Below, one piece after another: positions 52,659 through 61,192 of a stretch of 64,000 nt of DNA; the first letter of the stretch is position 1, and each line of letters starts with the position of its first letter. Source of the stretch: Alphaproteobacteria bacterium (GTDB lineage: Bacteria > Pseudomonadota > Alphaproteobacteria > Micropepsales > Micropepsaceae). Where the stretch lies: the NCBI GenBank assembly GCA_016124385.1, contig WGNU01000007.1:124001-188000 (forward strand). Direction: 5' to 3'. The position numbers were made by a program, and so were the translations under genes. The notes beneath the pieces are model-generated. The model did no database searches, had not been told where the DNA came from, and worked only from the letters and a program-made list of their open reading frames with translations.

Positions 52659-54311
52659 ATGAAATCGTTCGACTTCATCATCGTTGGCGCGGGAAGCGCG
52701 GGGTGCGTTCTCGCCAATCGCCTTTCGGCCGATCCGGCCCATTCCGTCCTGCTGATTGAGGCAGGGCCGAAGGACAGCTCGATCCTGATCCACATGCCGG
52801 CCGGGGTCGCCCGCCTCATCCAAAAAAAGGGTAAGCACAATTGGGGCTTTGAGACCGAAGCGAGCGCCAAGCTCCACAACCGCAAAGATTATTGGCCACG
52901 CGGGCGCGGCCTCGGCGGATCGTCCTCGATCAACGGGATGGTCTATATCCGCGGCCACGCGCGAGACTATGACCAGTGGCGGCAACTGGGCCTCGAGGGA
53001 TGGGCCTATGCCGACGTGCTGCCCTATTTCAAGCGCTCAGAGACGAACGACAAAGGCGGCGATGATTTCCACGGCGAGGACGGGCTGCTGCAGGTCACGA
53101 CGCCGGGGCTCGACGCGCCACTGTTCCGGGTGATGGTGGAGGCCGCGCGCGAGGCCGGGTACCCGTTCACGAACGATTTCAACGGCAGCCAGCAGGAAGG
53201 CGTCGGCTATTTCCAGCTGACGACGCGTAACGGGCGCCGGCACAGCACGGCAACGGCGTTCCTGAAGCCAGCGATGGAGCGGCCCAACCTGACTGTCGAG
53301 GTCGAGGCACACACGACGCGCGTTCTCTTTGAAAAGGACCGCGCCGTCGGCGTGGAGTATGTGAAGAACGGGCAGGTCGTCCACGCGCGGGCGGAGCGCG
53401 AAGTCATCCTATCGGGCGGCGCCATTAACACGCCGCAAGTGCTGCTCCTCTCAGGTATCGGTAAGGGCGACTATCTGCGGCGCTTCGGCATTCCCGTGGT
53501 CGCGGATGTGCCGGGCGTCGGGCAGAACCTTCAGGATCACCTTGACGTCAACGTTCAATACGAGTGCACGCAACCGGTGACGGCCTATGCGCAGGCATCC
53601 AACCCGCTGCGCGCGGCGCTGACGGGGATCGAGTATCTGCTCTTTGGAACTGGCGCCGGGCGGACGCAGGGACTTGAGGCGGGAGGTTTTCTCAAGACAC
53701 GGCCGGAGCTCGAAGTCCCAGACGTGCAACTTCACCTCTTCAACGCACCTTTCTCCGATCACGGGCGCAAGCTCGCCGACCGGCACGGGTTTGGCCTCCA
53801 TCTCTGCGCGCTCCGGCCAGAGAGCCGCGGCTATGTCGCGCTCAAGTCGAACGATCCGATGGTTCCCCCGCTCATCCAGCCCAACTCTCTGGCCTCGGAC
53901 AACGATCTGCGGACCTTGCGCGAGTCGGTGAAGATCGCCCGCCGGATCGTCGCGCAGCGCGCCTTCGACCCCTACCGGGGGCCCGAGCTCAACCCCGGCG
54001 CACACGTCCAGAGCGACGAGCAGATCGATGATTTTATCCGGCGAACCGCGATCACGATCTATCACCCGGTCGGCACGGCCCGGATGGGAACCGACGCCGG
54101 GGCGGTGGTCGACGCGCAGCTCCGCGTAAAAGGCGTGATCGGCCTTCGGGTCGTCGATGCCTCGATCATGCCGACGCTCATCGGCGGGAACACCAATGCG
54201 CCCACCATCATGATCGCGGAAAAAGCGAGCGACATGATCCTGGGCCGGCCGCCTTTACCATCGCAGTCGGTGCGCATCGCCGAGGATTCGGGTGTCGCGA
54301 GCGCAGCCTAG
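52659..54311 (+). CDS. GMC family oxidoreductase (choline/alcohol dehydrogenase-like)
   Basis: The 550-residue flavoenzyme has FDFIIVGAGSAGCVLANRLS (FAD site), the GMC signature RGRGLGGSSSINGMVYIRG near 81-99, and the second signature GGAINTPQVLLLSGIG. The catalytic histidine is in YHPVGTARMGTD and the second in GGNTNAPTIMIAEKASD. It should oxidise an alcohol, choline-like or alkanol substrate to the aldehyde. The ATG at 52659 is used. No betaine aldehyde dehydrogenase is adjacent, so choline is not favoured over other alcohols. Confidence 0.93.
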   Translation: MKSFDFIIVGAGSAGCVLANRLSADPAHSVLLIEAGPKDSSILIHMPAGVARLIQKKGKHNWGFETEASAKLHNRKDYWPRGRGLGGSSSINGMVYIRGHARDYDQWRQLGLEGWAYADVLPYFKRSETNDKGGDDFHGEDGLLQVTTPGLDAPLFRVMVEAAREAGYPFTNDFNGSQQEGVGYFQLTTRNGRRHSTATAFLKPAMERPNLTVEVEAHTTRVLFEKDRAVGVEYVKNGQVVHARAEREVILSGGAINTPQVLLLSGIGKGDYLRRFGIPVVADVPGVGQNLQDHLDVNVQYECTQPVTAYAQASNPLRAALTGIEYLLFGTGAGRTQGLEAGGFLKTRPELEVPDVQLHLFNAPFSDHGRKLADRHGFGLHLCALRPESRGYVALKSNDPMVPPLIQPNSLASDNDLRTLRESVKIARRIVAQRAFDPYRGPELNPGAHVQSDEQIDDFIRRTAITIYHPVGTARMGTDAGAVVDAQLRVKGVIGLRVVDASIMPTLIGGNTNAPTIMIAEKASDMILGRPPLPSQSVRIAEDSGVASAA

Positions 54312-54427
54312 TCCCCGTTTGGGGCGCAAAACGGCAATCGGTGGGTCTCTGTCGCGTCCATGCAACGGAACCGGGCTTCCTGCGAGGGTGTTTTGTCCTT
54401 ATCGTCGAAGCGCATACGCAGGAGCAC

Positions 54428-54757
54428 ATGCCGATGACACGCCGTGGTCGATTGATAGCAGGACTGGTCCTGGCCGGCGGCCTTTGCGCGCCTGCCGTCG
54501 CCGCCGATACGAAGCCCGACGTCCTGCGCATGCCTGCGACCGACCTCATCACGTTCGAGCGCTGGTGCCTCGATGAGGCCAAGCTCGACGAGGCGCGCTG
54601 CACGCAGCGTCGGCCGGACGATGAGGCGGAGTTCGTGGTCTTCCGCAACACGATCGAACGTTACGAGGCGCAATTCATCTATCAGCGCCACGCCGATCGC
54701 GTGCTGAAATACGAACGCCTGGAAACACAGGACACGCTTGTCCCGCCGCAATACTAG
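54428..54757 (+). CDS. Small secreted protein of unknown function
   Basis: The 109-residue protein has a signal peptide (TRRGRLIAGLVLAGGLCAPAVAA, cleavage near 26). The mature part has two cysteines (WCLDEAKLDEARCTQRR) and charged helices (DEAEFVVFRNTIERYEAQFIYQRHADRVLKYER). The ATG at 54428 follows AGGAG. No family is recognised. Confidence 0.72.
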   Translation: MPMTRRGRLIAGLVLAGGLCAPAVAADTKPDVLRMPATDLITFERWCLDEAKLDEARCTQRRPDDEAEFVVFRNTIERYEAQFIYQRHADRVLKYERLETQDTLVPPQY

Positions 54758-54772
54758 GTGCGACCAAGGCCC

Positions 54773-55486
54773 CTATCGTTCGTCGGCAGGGGTCATACCC
54801 GGCATGAGAAAACTCAGGAACGGCAATTCGCCATCGTACCCGATGAGTTTCGGGGCGGCCTGGTTCTCATCGCGCGAAACGACAAGGCGCAGATAAGGCA
54901 CTTGCGAGGCGCGGAAGGATGGGCCGGTCGGGCCGCCGGGGTTGTCGGGTGGGGTTTCAATATCCTGCACTGCGGACGGCTCGCCTAGGCGGTCCGAGGC
55001 GACCAGCCATTGATGGACGAGCTTGCGTTCGCCCAGCGCCATGACCGGATCGAGCGGCGTGACCGCACCGATCAAGCGGTTGATGGCGCCGCGCGAGTCT
55101 GCGACGGGCAGGACGATGATTTCGATGCGCAGCGTGCGGTGATCGGGCGTCTCGGCGATCGCATAGATCGCGATCGGCTGCGCGGCGCGGAGCGATTCTT
55201 CCAGAAGGTCGCGGATCTGGCGCTCCGAGGGGCCGTTCCATTGGCTGAGAAAGTTCGATTCCTTCAGCTCGCGGCCGTAGAGCCAGCACAGCCGTGTGCC
55301 GGCAAGGGCGAATTGATAGCGGTTGCGGCCGATGCGATCGATGATGAAGAGATCCGGCAGAAGCCGCTTGATCGCGCGCGGCTCGACATCGGCGCGGCTT
55401 GGCACGCGGCGGCCGCCACGCAGCTTCGTCCAATAGCCGAAGAGCAGTTCCGTATTGCGATGCCGCATGCCCAGTTGGGCCCCCAT
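54773..55486 (-). CDS. PAS_5-type sensory domain protein
   Basis: The 237-residue protein contains ELLFGYWTKLRGGRRVPSRADVEP and LLPDLFIIDR, then FALAGTRLCWLYGRELKESNF, the pattern of the alphaproteobacterial PAS_5 family (PF07310). These proteins usually have a PAS-like sensor and no output domain. The start is taken as the ATG at 55486, which has AAGGGA upstream; the frame is open to a TTG at 55528. Confidence 0.83.
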   Translation of the reverse strand: MGAQLGMRHRNTELLFGYWTKLRGGRRVPSRADVEPRAIKRLLPDLFIIDRIGRNRYQFALAGTRLCWLYGRELKESNFLSQWNGPSERQIRDLLEESLRAAQPIAIYAIAETPDHRTLRIEIIVLPVADSRGAINRLIGAVTPLDPVMALGERKLVHQWLVASDRLGEPSAVQDIETPPDNPGGPTGPSFRASQVPYLRLVVSRDENQAAPKLIGYDGELPFLSFLMPGMTPADER

Positions 55487-55597
55487 CCCGATCCCTTGCC
55501 AAGTCGCTGTGCCGCCTTGGGCCAGCAAAATGGCGTTCGCGCCGTTCCTGCGCGCTAGGGAGCATGGGACGTGCCAGCGGCCGTCCGCCTCGGGGTC

Positions 55598-56341
55598 TCA
55601 GCCCCAGGGGCCGCGCCGTTGGTTAACCGTCGGCTGGGCGGATTGGACCGCGCGGGGTGGCGCGAAGAAGGGGATATCGCGATCCTTGAAGAAGGGGATC
55701 AGAAGAATGCCGGCCCCGAAGCCGCCAATATGGGCCCACCAGGCGATGCCGGGCTCGCCCGCAGGCGTCAGGACCGCGCTGACGACCTGAATGAGGATGT
55801 AGAAGCCGAGGACGACGATGGCCGGCAGGCGGAAGGTCGTCAGGATGATCCCCAAGGGAACGAGCGTTGTGACCGTCGCGCGCGGATAGAGAATAAGGTA
55901 AGCGCCGAGTACGCCGGAAATCGCGCCCGACGCACCGATCATCGGAATCTCAGAAGATGGCTCGGCATAGGCTTGTGCGAAGGCCGCCGCCACACCGCAC
56001 AACGTATAGAAGGCAATGAACCGCAGGCGGCTCATCGCGTCTTCGACGTTGTTCCCGAAAATCCAGAGGTAAAGCATGTTCCCGCCGATGTGCAAAACAT
56101 CACCGTGCAGGAACATCGAGGTCAGCAGGGTTATTTCCTTTGGGACCCTGACGAGGTCGGGCGACAGCGAGGCACCATTGAAAAACACGGCGGGAATGAA
56201 ACCGAGACCGAAAACGGCACGCTCGTACTCGATCTCGCCAAGAGACAACTGCCAGAGAAACGCCGCGATGCAGAGTGTGACAATCGCAATAGTCACAATC
56301 GCAAGACGGCGCGTTGGATTGTCGTCGTAGAGCGGGATCAT
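55598..56341 (-). CDS. Rhomboid family intramembrane serine protease
   Basis: The 247-residue protein has the catalytic dyad: Ser138 in MIGASGAISG and His204 in WWAHIGGFGAG, with a further FLHGDVLHIGGNMLYLWIFG containing the loop-1 histidine and WR-like region. Six to seven membrane helices are visible. It should cleave type I membrane proteins inside the inner membrane. It is divergent from the DsbA-like isomerase gene, across a 330-nt gap. Confidence 0.93.
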   Translation of the reverse strand: MIPLYDDNPTRRLAIVTIAIVTLCIAAFLWQLSLGEIEYERAVFGLGFIPAVFFNGASLSPDLVRVPKEITLLTSMFLHGDVLHIGGNMLYLWIFGNNVEDAMSRLRFIAFYTLCGVAAAFAQAYAEPSSEIPMIGASGAISGVLGAYLILYPRATVTTLVPLGIILTTFRLPAIVVLGFYILIQVVSAVLTPAGEPGIAWWAHIGGFGAGILLIPFFKDRDIPFFAPPRAVQSAQPTVNQRRGPWG

Positions 56342-56671
56342 GCGCGGTCCTTGGTTCGGCGCGGCAGGGCGGCAATCCCTAGTCTAGGCGCTTGGGCCAG
56401 AAAGAGGCACCCCTTCACGTCGAGTTCGATGCAATCGTGACGGCGACCGTGCGCGGCAAAACACATCGGGGGAGGGGCTTTAAGCCCGCCCCCCCGATGT
56501 CCCCTCAAATCACCCTGACGCGGCTACAGAGGGCGCGCATCGACTGGTTTGGCATTCCCCGTGCCACCGTGAGGCAGCACCCATGCTATTCAAAGCAATC
56601 GCGGTGCCAGCGCGGTTTGCTTCAGAACGCGGAACCGTTAACGTTGCCGAGCGGGTGCAGGGAAGTTCGTG
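56342..56671. other. 330-nt gap with a strong hairpin and no recognised gene
   Basis: This region lies between divergent genes. It holds a 10-bp perfect stem, ACATCGGGGG (56463-56472) with CCCCCGATGT (56491-56500), plus an inner GGGC/GCCC stem. Read on the minus strand the hairpin is followed by GTTTTGCC, as after a terminator. The stretch 56501-56671 would then be upstream of that terminator on the minus strand and contains an inverted repeat near 56555-56585. It could encode a small RNA; I recognise no known RNA family. Confidence 0.45.
56463..56500 (-). terminator. Strong orphan hairpin between divergent genes
   Basis: Outer stem ACATCGGGGG (56463-56472) with CCCCCGATGT (56491-56500), inner stem GGGC (56475-56478) with GCCC (56484-56487) and a TTTAA loop. 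The minus-strand continuation GTTTTGCC gives a modest T-run. It follows no identified minus-strand gene, which is why it is unusual. Confidence 0.55.
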
Positions 56672-57277
56672 ATGGCACGTCTTGAATTCTTCTTCGATTG
56701 CTCCTCGCCGTGGACCTATCTCGCCTTCACGCAGGTTCAGCCGATCATCGCGCGCACGAAGGCCGAGATCGCGTGGCGCCCCATTCTCGTCGGCGGGGTC
56801 TTCAACGCGGTCAATCAAGAGGTCTATGAGCGGCGTGCCAATCCCGATCCGCGCAAGCACCGCTACTACGAGAAGGATCTCAGGGATTGGACGCGCCATG
56901 TCGGGCTTGCGATCGGACGGCCGCCGGTCTTTCCCGTTCGCTCGTTCAAGGCGATGCGCGCGGTGATCGCGGCTGAGCCGCTCGGTAAGCTGTTGCCGCT
57001 CGCAAAAGCGCTGTTCGAAACCTATTGGGGCGATCTTGAAGATATTTCGCAGGACGACGTGCTCACGCGCGTGTTTGCGCGCGTCGGTCTTGATCCCAAT
57101 GAAATGATGGCGGAGATCGCGACAGACTCCATCAAGAACGCGCTGCGCGCCAACACCGACGAGCTGATCGCGCGCGGCGGCTTCGGCTCGCCCACGATGT
57201 TCGTCAATGGCGACGACATGTATTTCGGGAACGACAGGCTGCCGCTTGTCGAAGCCGCGCTCGCGGGGCGGGCCTAA
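56672..57277 (+). CDS. DsbA-fold 2-hydroxychromene-2-carboxylate isomerase family protein
   Basis: The 201-residue protein has the thioredoxin-like start RLEFFFDCSSPWTYLAF, with the serine of CSSPW in the place of the catalytic residue, and a cis-proline-like segment GGFGSPTMFVNGDDMYFGNDR near the C-terminus. These match the 2-hydroxychromene-2-carboxylate isomerase/kappa-GST group, which uses glutathione. It may act in aromatic degradation or as a glutathione-linked isomerase. A GTG at 56669 immediately precedes the ATG chosen here. The next gene starts 5 nt downstream. Confidence 0.9.
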   Translation: MARLEFFFDCSSPWTYLAFTQVQPIIARTKAEIAWRPILVGGVFNAVNQEVYERRANPDPRKHRYYEKDLRDWTRHVGLAIGRPPVFPVRSFKAMRAVIAAEPLGKLLPLAKALFETYWGDLEDISQDDVLTRVFARVGLDPNEMMAEIATDSIKNALRANTDELIARGGFGSPTMFVNGDDMYFGNDRLPLVEAALAGRA

Positions 57278-57282
57278 CCCCG

Positions 57283-57966
57283 GTGGCTTTTTTTCAGCCG
57301 CCGCGACCACACCGCGAACCATTGTTCAAAGCGCCGATGGTCGTGTTGTGGGGTGCGCTCATCCTCCTCCTCATTCATCTAACGCATGTCGCGCTGCCGA
57401 GCGAGCTCGCGGCGAAGCTCATCACGCCATTCGTGCTCTATCCGCCGGACTTCCTGCCGGAACGCTTCGCCTGGGGCATGGCGCTGCGCGAGCTCTTCGG
57501 CCACATGCTGCTCCACGCGAGCTTGCTTCACCTCATCACCAATATGCTGTGGCTAATCGCCTTCGGCGCGCCGATCGCCCGGCGCGTGGGTGCAGCGCGC
57601 TTTTTCCTGCTTTTCGTGCTCGGCGCGCTGGCGGGGGCGGTGGCTCACCTGGCGGCGCATTGGGGCCAAGAACTCGGCATGATCGGCGCGTCAGGCGGGA
57701 TCTCGGCGCTTATGGGCGGGGCGATCCGTTTCGCGCTCCGCCCTCGGTTATGGCCCGAATACGAGCCGCCGTTGATGCCGCTCACGCATCGCCGGGTCGT
57801 CACCTTCACGCTGGCGTGGGTGGGCGTGAACCTGCTCTTCGGCTATGCGGCCATCAATCCCGACCAAGCCGCCGAAGGGATCGCGTGGGAGGCCCATCTG
57901 GGGGGCTATTTCTTCGGGCTGCTGCTCTTTCCATTGTTCGACCGCCGGCGCAATACGATGATCTGA
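57283..57966 (+). CDS. Rhomboid family intramembrane serine protease (second copy)
   Basis: The 227-residue protein has Ser137 in MIGASGGISALMGG and His205 in WEAHLGGYFFG, plus a HMLLHASLLHLITNMLWLIAFG segment with the other conserved histidines. About six membrane helices are visible. The start is GTG at 57283, 5 nt after the isomerase stop, so the genes are co-transcribed and probably coupled. It is distinct in sequence from the rhomboid at 55598-56341. Confidence 0.9.
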   Translation: MAFFQPPRPHREPLFKAPMVVLWGALILLLIHLTHVALPSELAAKLITPFVLYPPDFLPERFAWGMALRELFGHMLLHASLLHLITNMLWLIAFGAPIARRVGAARFFLLFVLGALAGAVAHLAAHWGQELGMIGASGGISALMGGAIRFALRPRLWPEYEPPLMPLTHRRVVTFTLAWVGVNLLFGYAAINPDQAAEGIAWEAHLGGYFFGLLLFPLFDRRRNTMI

Positions 57967-58043
57967 GGCCTCTTGAACCGGCCCGGATAATTCCCACATC
58001 TCGTCTGTGGTTGAGAAACAAGGGCGAGGAGGCCCGTTAGGTG

Positions 58044-58385
58044 ATGAGCGACACCGGCAATCCCAGCACCGCCATTCCGCCCGAATCCGTGGGTTCGGGA
58101 GCGGGCAGCGAACCGCTCGAGAGCGAGCAGCGGTACGGTTTCCCCTGGAAGCGGCTGATCTTTGCGGTGCTCTTTTCGTTGATCGCTTGGTTCGCGTTCT
58201 GGATCGCACTAGGTCTCGCCCTCATCCAGTTCATCTATGTCGCGATCGAGCGGCGGCCGAATGAAGAGCTGAAGGCGGTGACGCGGAACATTGCGCAGTA
58301 TCTGCGCGAGGTATTCGGCTATATCACGTTCGCGCGCGACGAAAAGCCGTTCCCGTTTGCGCCGTTCCCGAGCGGAGCGAGCTGA
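58044..58385 (+). CDS. DUF4389 membrane protein
   Basis: The 113-residue protein has a polar N-terminus, one long hydrophobic segment (LIFAVLFSLIAWFAFWIALGLALIQFIYVAI) that likely spans twice, and a helical C-terminus with RNIAQYLREVFGYITFARDEKPFPFAPFP. This is characteristic of the DUF4389 family. Function is unknown. A GTG at 58041 immediately precedes the ATG used here. Confidence 0.85.
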   Translation: MSDTGNPSTAIPPESVGSGAGSEPLESEQRYGFPWKRLIFAVLFSLIAWFAFWIALGLALIQFIYVAIERRPNEELKAVTRNIAQYLREVFGYITFARDEKPFPFAPFPSGAS

Positions 58386-58389
58386 GGGT

Positions 58390-59181
58390 TCACGGTCGGC
58401 GCACGGCCTTGAAGAGCGTCCGGTTCAAACAGAAATAGAACGCGCCGTCGCGCTCGAGCGCGGCAAAATCAGCGATCCAGGCATCGGCCTCGGCGCGCGA
58501 CAGCGCCTTGGCGCCTACGGCGAAATTCGCCATGAGGTGAAGCATTCCGTGGGCGTAGGAATGCGGCTGGAAATGCGTCGCCAGCATCGGGATCACCAAC
58601 ACATCGGGTGCAGCAAACCCGGCTTTGCGCATCAAGGGAGAGAGGCGGCGCGGCAGATCGCGGTGGATGAAATGCGCGTCCCAGGCCTTCAAGACCCGCG
58701 CGGTCATTGCCGCGTCGCGGCTGTTGAGGACGAAGCCGTCATAGTCCGTATCGATGATGACGGCGCGGCCGCCCGGTTTCAGCACACGGACGATCTCGCC
58801 CAACGCGCCCGGAATGTCGGGGACGTATTCCAGAACTTGCGTCGAGACGGCGGCATCGAGCGAGGCATCGTCCGCCGGCAATGTGCCCGCGTCCGCCTGT
58901 TTGAGGCTGACGCAAGCGTGCGCCTTCAGGCGCGCCCGCGCGAGGCCGAGCATCGCTTCGCTCGGATCAACGCCGATGACGCGGCCCCTCTCACCGACGA
59001 TGGCGGCCATGTCTTCGGCAAGGAAGCCCGGCCCGACGCCGATGTCGATGACGCTTTCGCCGACCGCGAGATTGAGTGCACGGAGGACGTCTACGCGCTG
59101 ACCGACGACTTCCGGTGTCCGGTAGAGGGCTTCCACGCGGGCGCTTGTCTGCGCGTCGAACGCAATCGCTGGCCCGCTCAA
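58390..59181 (-). CDS. Class I SAM-dependent methyltransferase, TTG start
   Basis: The 263-residue protein has motif I VIDIGVGPGFLAEDMA, motif II GVDPSEAML and the post-motif VLEYVPDIPGALGEIVRVLKPGG, typical of the methyltransferase_11/ubiE-like group. The start is a TTG at 59181 whose TTGA overlaps the TGA stop of the GDYXXLXY gene, a coupling arrangement. The substrate is unknown. It ends 4 nt from the DUF4389 stop (convergent). Confidence 0.87.
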   Translation of the reverse strand: MSGPAIAFDAQTSARVEALYRTPEVVGQRVDVLRALNLAVGESVIDIGVGPGFLAEDMAAIVGERGRVIGVDPSEAMLGLARARLKAHACVSLKQADAGTLPADDASLDAAVSTQVLEYVPDIPGALGEIVRVLKPGGRAVIIDTDYDGFVLNSRDAAMTARVLKAWDAHFIHRDLPRRLSPLMRKAGFAAPDVLVIPMLATHFQPHSYAHGMLHLMANFAVGAKALSRAEADAWIADFAALERDGAFYFCLNRTLFKAVRRP

Positions 59182-59816
59182 AACAGGGTTTCCTCGTAGA
59201 CGGGTTCGCCGTCGATCATCAGGCCCTTGATCGCCGCGCGCCCGTCGGCCGCCAAGGCAACGCGGATGGAAACTCGGTCGTCGTTTCGGATATTCTCAAT
59301 CGCGCGCCCTTCGCCTTGCGGGATGAAATAGCTTTCGATGCCATAGCTCATGTGCAAGGTGGTGGGGCAACCGCCATCGCAAAGCCGCGCCGGCTTTTGC
59401 TCGGCAGGCGGAGAGAACCCTGGCTGACCTTCTTCGGCCCAAGCCTCCGTCGCGGTGGTCCAATCGCGTTCAACGTAGTCGATCCGCCCCCGGATCATTG
59501 GGCCGATATCGGTCAGAGGCGGATCGTGGGAGACGAGGCCTGCACGCCAGCGATCCTGCTCTCCTTCGAGCGTGACATAGACCAGATCGCCGGGCCGCCA
59601 GGGGCCGGAGCCATTCTCAGGCGGAAAATCCGTAATCCGGCTGATCTCGTAGGTGAGGATCACATAGTCGCCCCGGAAGAAATCGGTCGGGTCGACTGGT
59701 TCGACGTTGAGGGTGACCTCGCGGCCGTCGTTCAAGATCTGAACACGCTCCCAGATCATCGCTCCGATCGCTGCGATCTGAAGCAGCGCGACGGCGAGGA
59801 TGCGGACCATGATCAT
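59178..59816 (-). CDS. GDYXXLXY domain protein
   Basis: The 212-residue protein has one N-terminal membrane helix (VRILAVALLQIAAIGAMIWERV) and the namesake FFRGDYVILTYEISRI near 45-60. A periplasmic region follows, with two cysteines (LCDGGCPTTL) and a SYGIESYFIPQGEGRAIE segment that repeats the family pattern. It usually pairs with DUF2157 membrane proteins, as here (10 nt downstream of the DUF2157 stop). The ATG at 59816 follows AGGAGG at 6 nt. Confidence 0.92.
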   Translation of the reverse strand: MIMVRILAVALLQIAAIGAMIWERVQILNDGREVTLNVEPVDPTDFFRGDYVILTYEISRITDFPPENGSGPWRPGDLVYVTLEGEQDRWRAGLVSHDPPLTDIGPMIRGRIDYVERDWTTATEAWAEEGQPGFSPPAEQKPARLCDGGCPTTLHMSYGIESYFIPQGEGRAIENIRNDDRVSIRVALAADGRAAIKGLMIDGEPVYEETLF

Positions 59817-59826
59817 GATCTGCCTC

Positions 59827-61125
59827 CTAACCTGCAATCGCGTGGTCGCGGCCGACCGTTCGGCGTACGGCCTCGAGCGCGATGCTCGTGACAACGAGGA
59901 TTACGCCGCCGATGAGGAAGAACGTCGCTTGGTCGAGCAGCGTGCCGAAAACGTCGACATAGACGTAAAGGACCCAGGCGCCGAAGCCGACAAACGCCGA
60001 ATTCGTCAGCACACGATCTTCCAGGCGCACGCCATGGGCTATCACCCACACGATGAAGAGTCCGATCAGCACGATGACCGGCAACTCAAGCGGACCGTCG
60101 CCCATCGACAGGACCAGCACGGGAAAGGCGATGATGCCGGCGATGATCGCGAGGGCGATCGCGAGCTCAGGTGGCGTGAGAGCATCACGGATGCGGGCGG
60201 CAGTCACGGCTGCAACCGCTATGCCGCCTAGAATCGCGATCGCGTAAATCCATCCTGCCGTTACCATCGTGCCGCTCGAGGCCTCATCGCCTAAGGTATG
60301 AAGGACCACGAGGCCAAAGCCGGTGAGGATGAGGCCATAGCGCGCGAGGGCCTGCGAGAAAGGATAGCGCGTGTGGGAGGTGACGCGCCCGATCGTCCAC
60401 ATCGCGAACGTGAAGAGTGAAAAGGCGGAAATAACTTCGGCGGCCGACCAATCATAGGTGTCGGAAATCGAGACCGCGTTGAGAACCGCCCAGACCACGA
60501 GCGAGAGAATGACCAGATGCATCTCGCCCATCGAATTCCAGACATGGGCGAGAACAAGGGGCACGGCCAGATAGACGAGGAAGGCGAAATGTGGCGTCTC
60601 GTAGCCCGTTTCCTCAACGGCCGCGATTGTCCAGGCCGCACCGATGAGGATCGCCGCTGTCATGGCTGGACGCGACGGCACGAGCACGGCCGCGATCAGC
60701 GCGCCCGCGCCCCACATCAAGAGACCGTCAGAAAAGCCCGCGTTGATATGATAGGTCTGCGCGACAAGCATGATGCTGACGCCGAAAAGCGCGACACCAA
60801 GCAAAATCGCGGCCTGCGCAAGCGCGGCCTGACCGCGCGCCATCAACGAGATCGCGAAGCCGTAGGCCGCCGCCATGCTGCCGAGCAGCAGGATCAGGCG
60901 CACGAGTTTGCCCATCATCGCCCAGTTCGCCGCGACGAACGACATCGCGCCGGCGCCCAAGAGCACGACCCCCATGATCGCCAGGATGCTCGGCAAGGTG
61001 CGGCTCGGTCCTAGCGCGCCAACCTGGCCGAGGATCAGGTCCCGGCTCGTCTGAGGTACCCAGCCGCGCGCGATCCACTCATCGAGATCCTGGCGCAGTT
61101 GGCGGGAATAGAGCGGAGGGCGCAT
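59827..61125 (-). CDS. DUF2157 integral membrane protein
   Basis: The 432-residue protein has a short soluble N-terminus (MRPPLYSRQLRQDLDEWIARGWV with helix-turn features) and then about 12 membrane helices, e.g. ILAIMGVVLLGAGAMSFVAANW. The DUF2157 N-terminal domain and multi-helix body are clear. Function is unknown; with GDYXXLXY partners it is often proposed to be an envelope transport or sensing unit. The ATG at 61125 follows GGAGGGC. Confidence 0.92.
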   Translation of the reverse strand: MRPPLYSRQLRQDLDEWIARGWVPQTSRDLILGQVGALGPSRTLPSILAIMGVVLLGAGAMSFVAANWAMMGKLVRLILLLGSMAAAYGFAISLMARGQAALAQAAILLGVALFGVSIMLVAQTYHINAGFSDGLLMWGAGALIAAVLVPSRPAMTAAILIGAAWTIAAVEETGYETPHFAFLVYLAVPLVLAHVWNSMGEMHLVILSLVVWAVLNAVSISDTYDWSAAEVISAFSLFTFAMWTIGRVTSHTRYPFSQALARYGLILTGFGLVVLHTLGDEASSGTMVTAGWIYAIAILGGIAVAAVTAARIRDALTPPELAIALAIIAGIIAFPVLVLSMGDGPLELPVIVLIGLFIVWVIAHGVRLEDRVLTNSAFVGFGAWVLYVYVDVFGTLLDQATFFLIGGVILVVTSIALEAVRRTVGRDHAIAG

Positions 61126-61192
61126 GGTACAAACGGACCCCGGTGGTCGAGGGAGGCGGCACTCTAGTGCGTGAGCCGCGTCGAGTCTCGCC

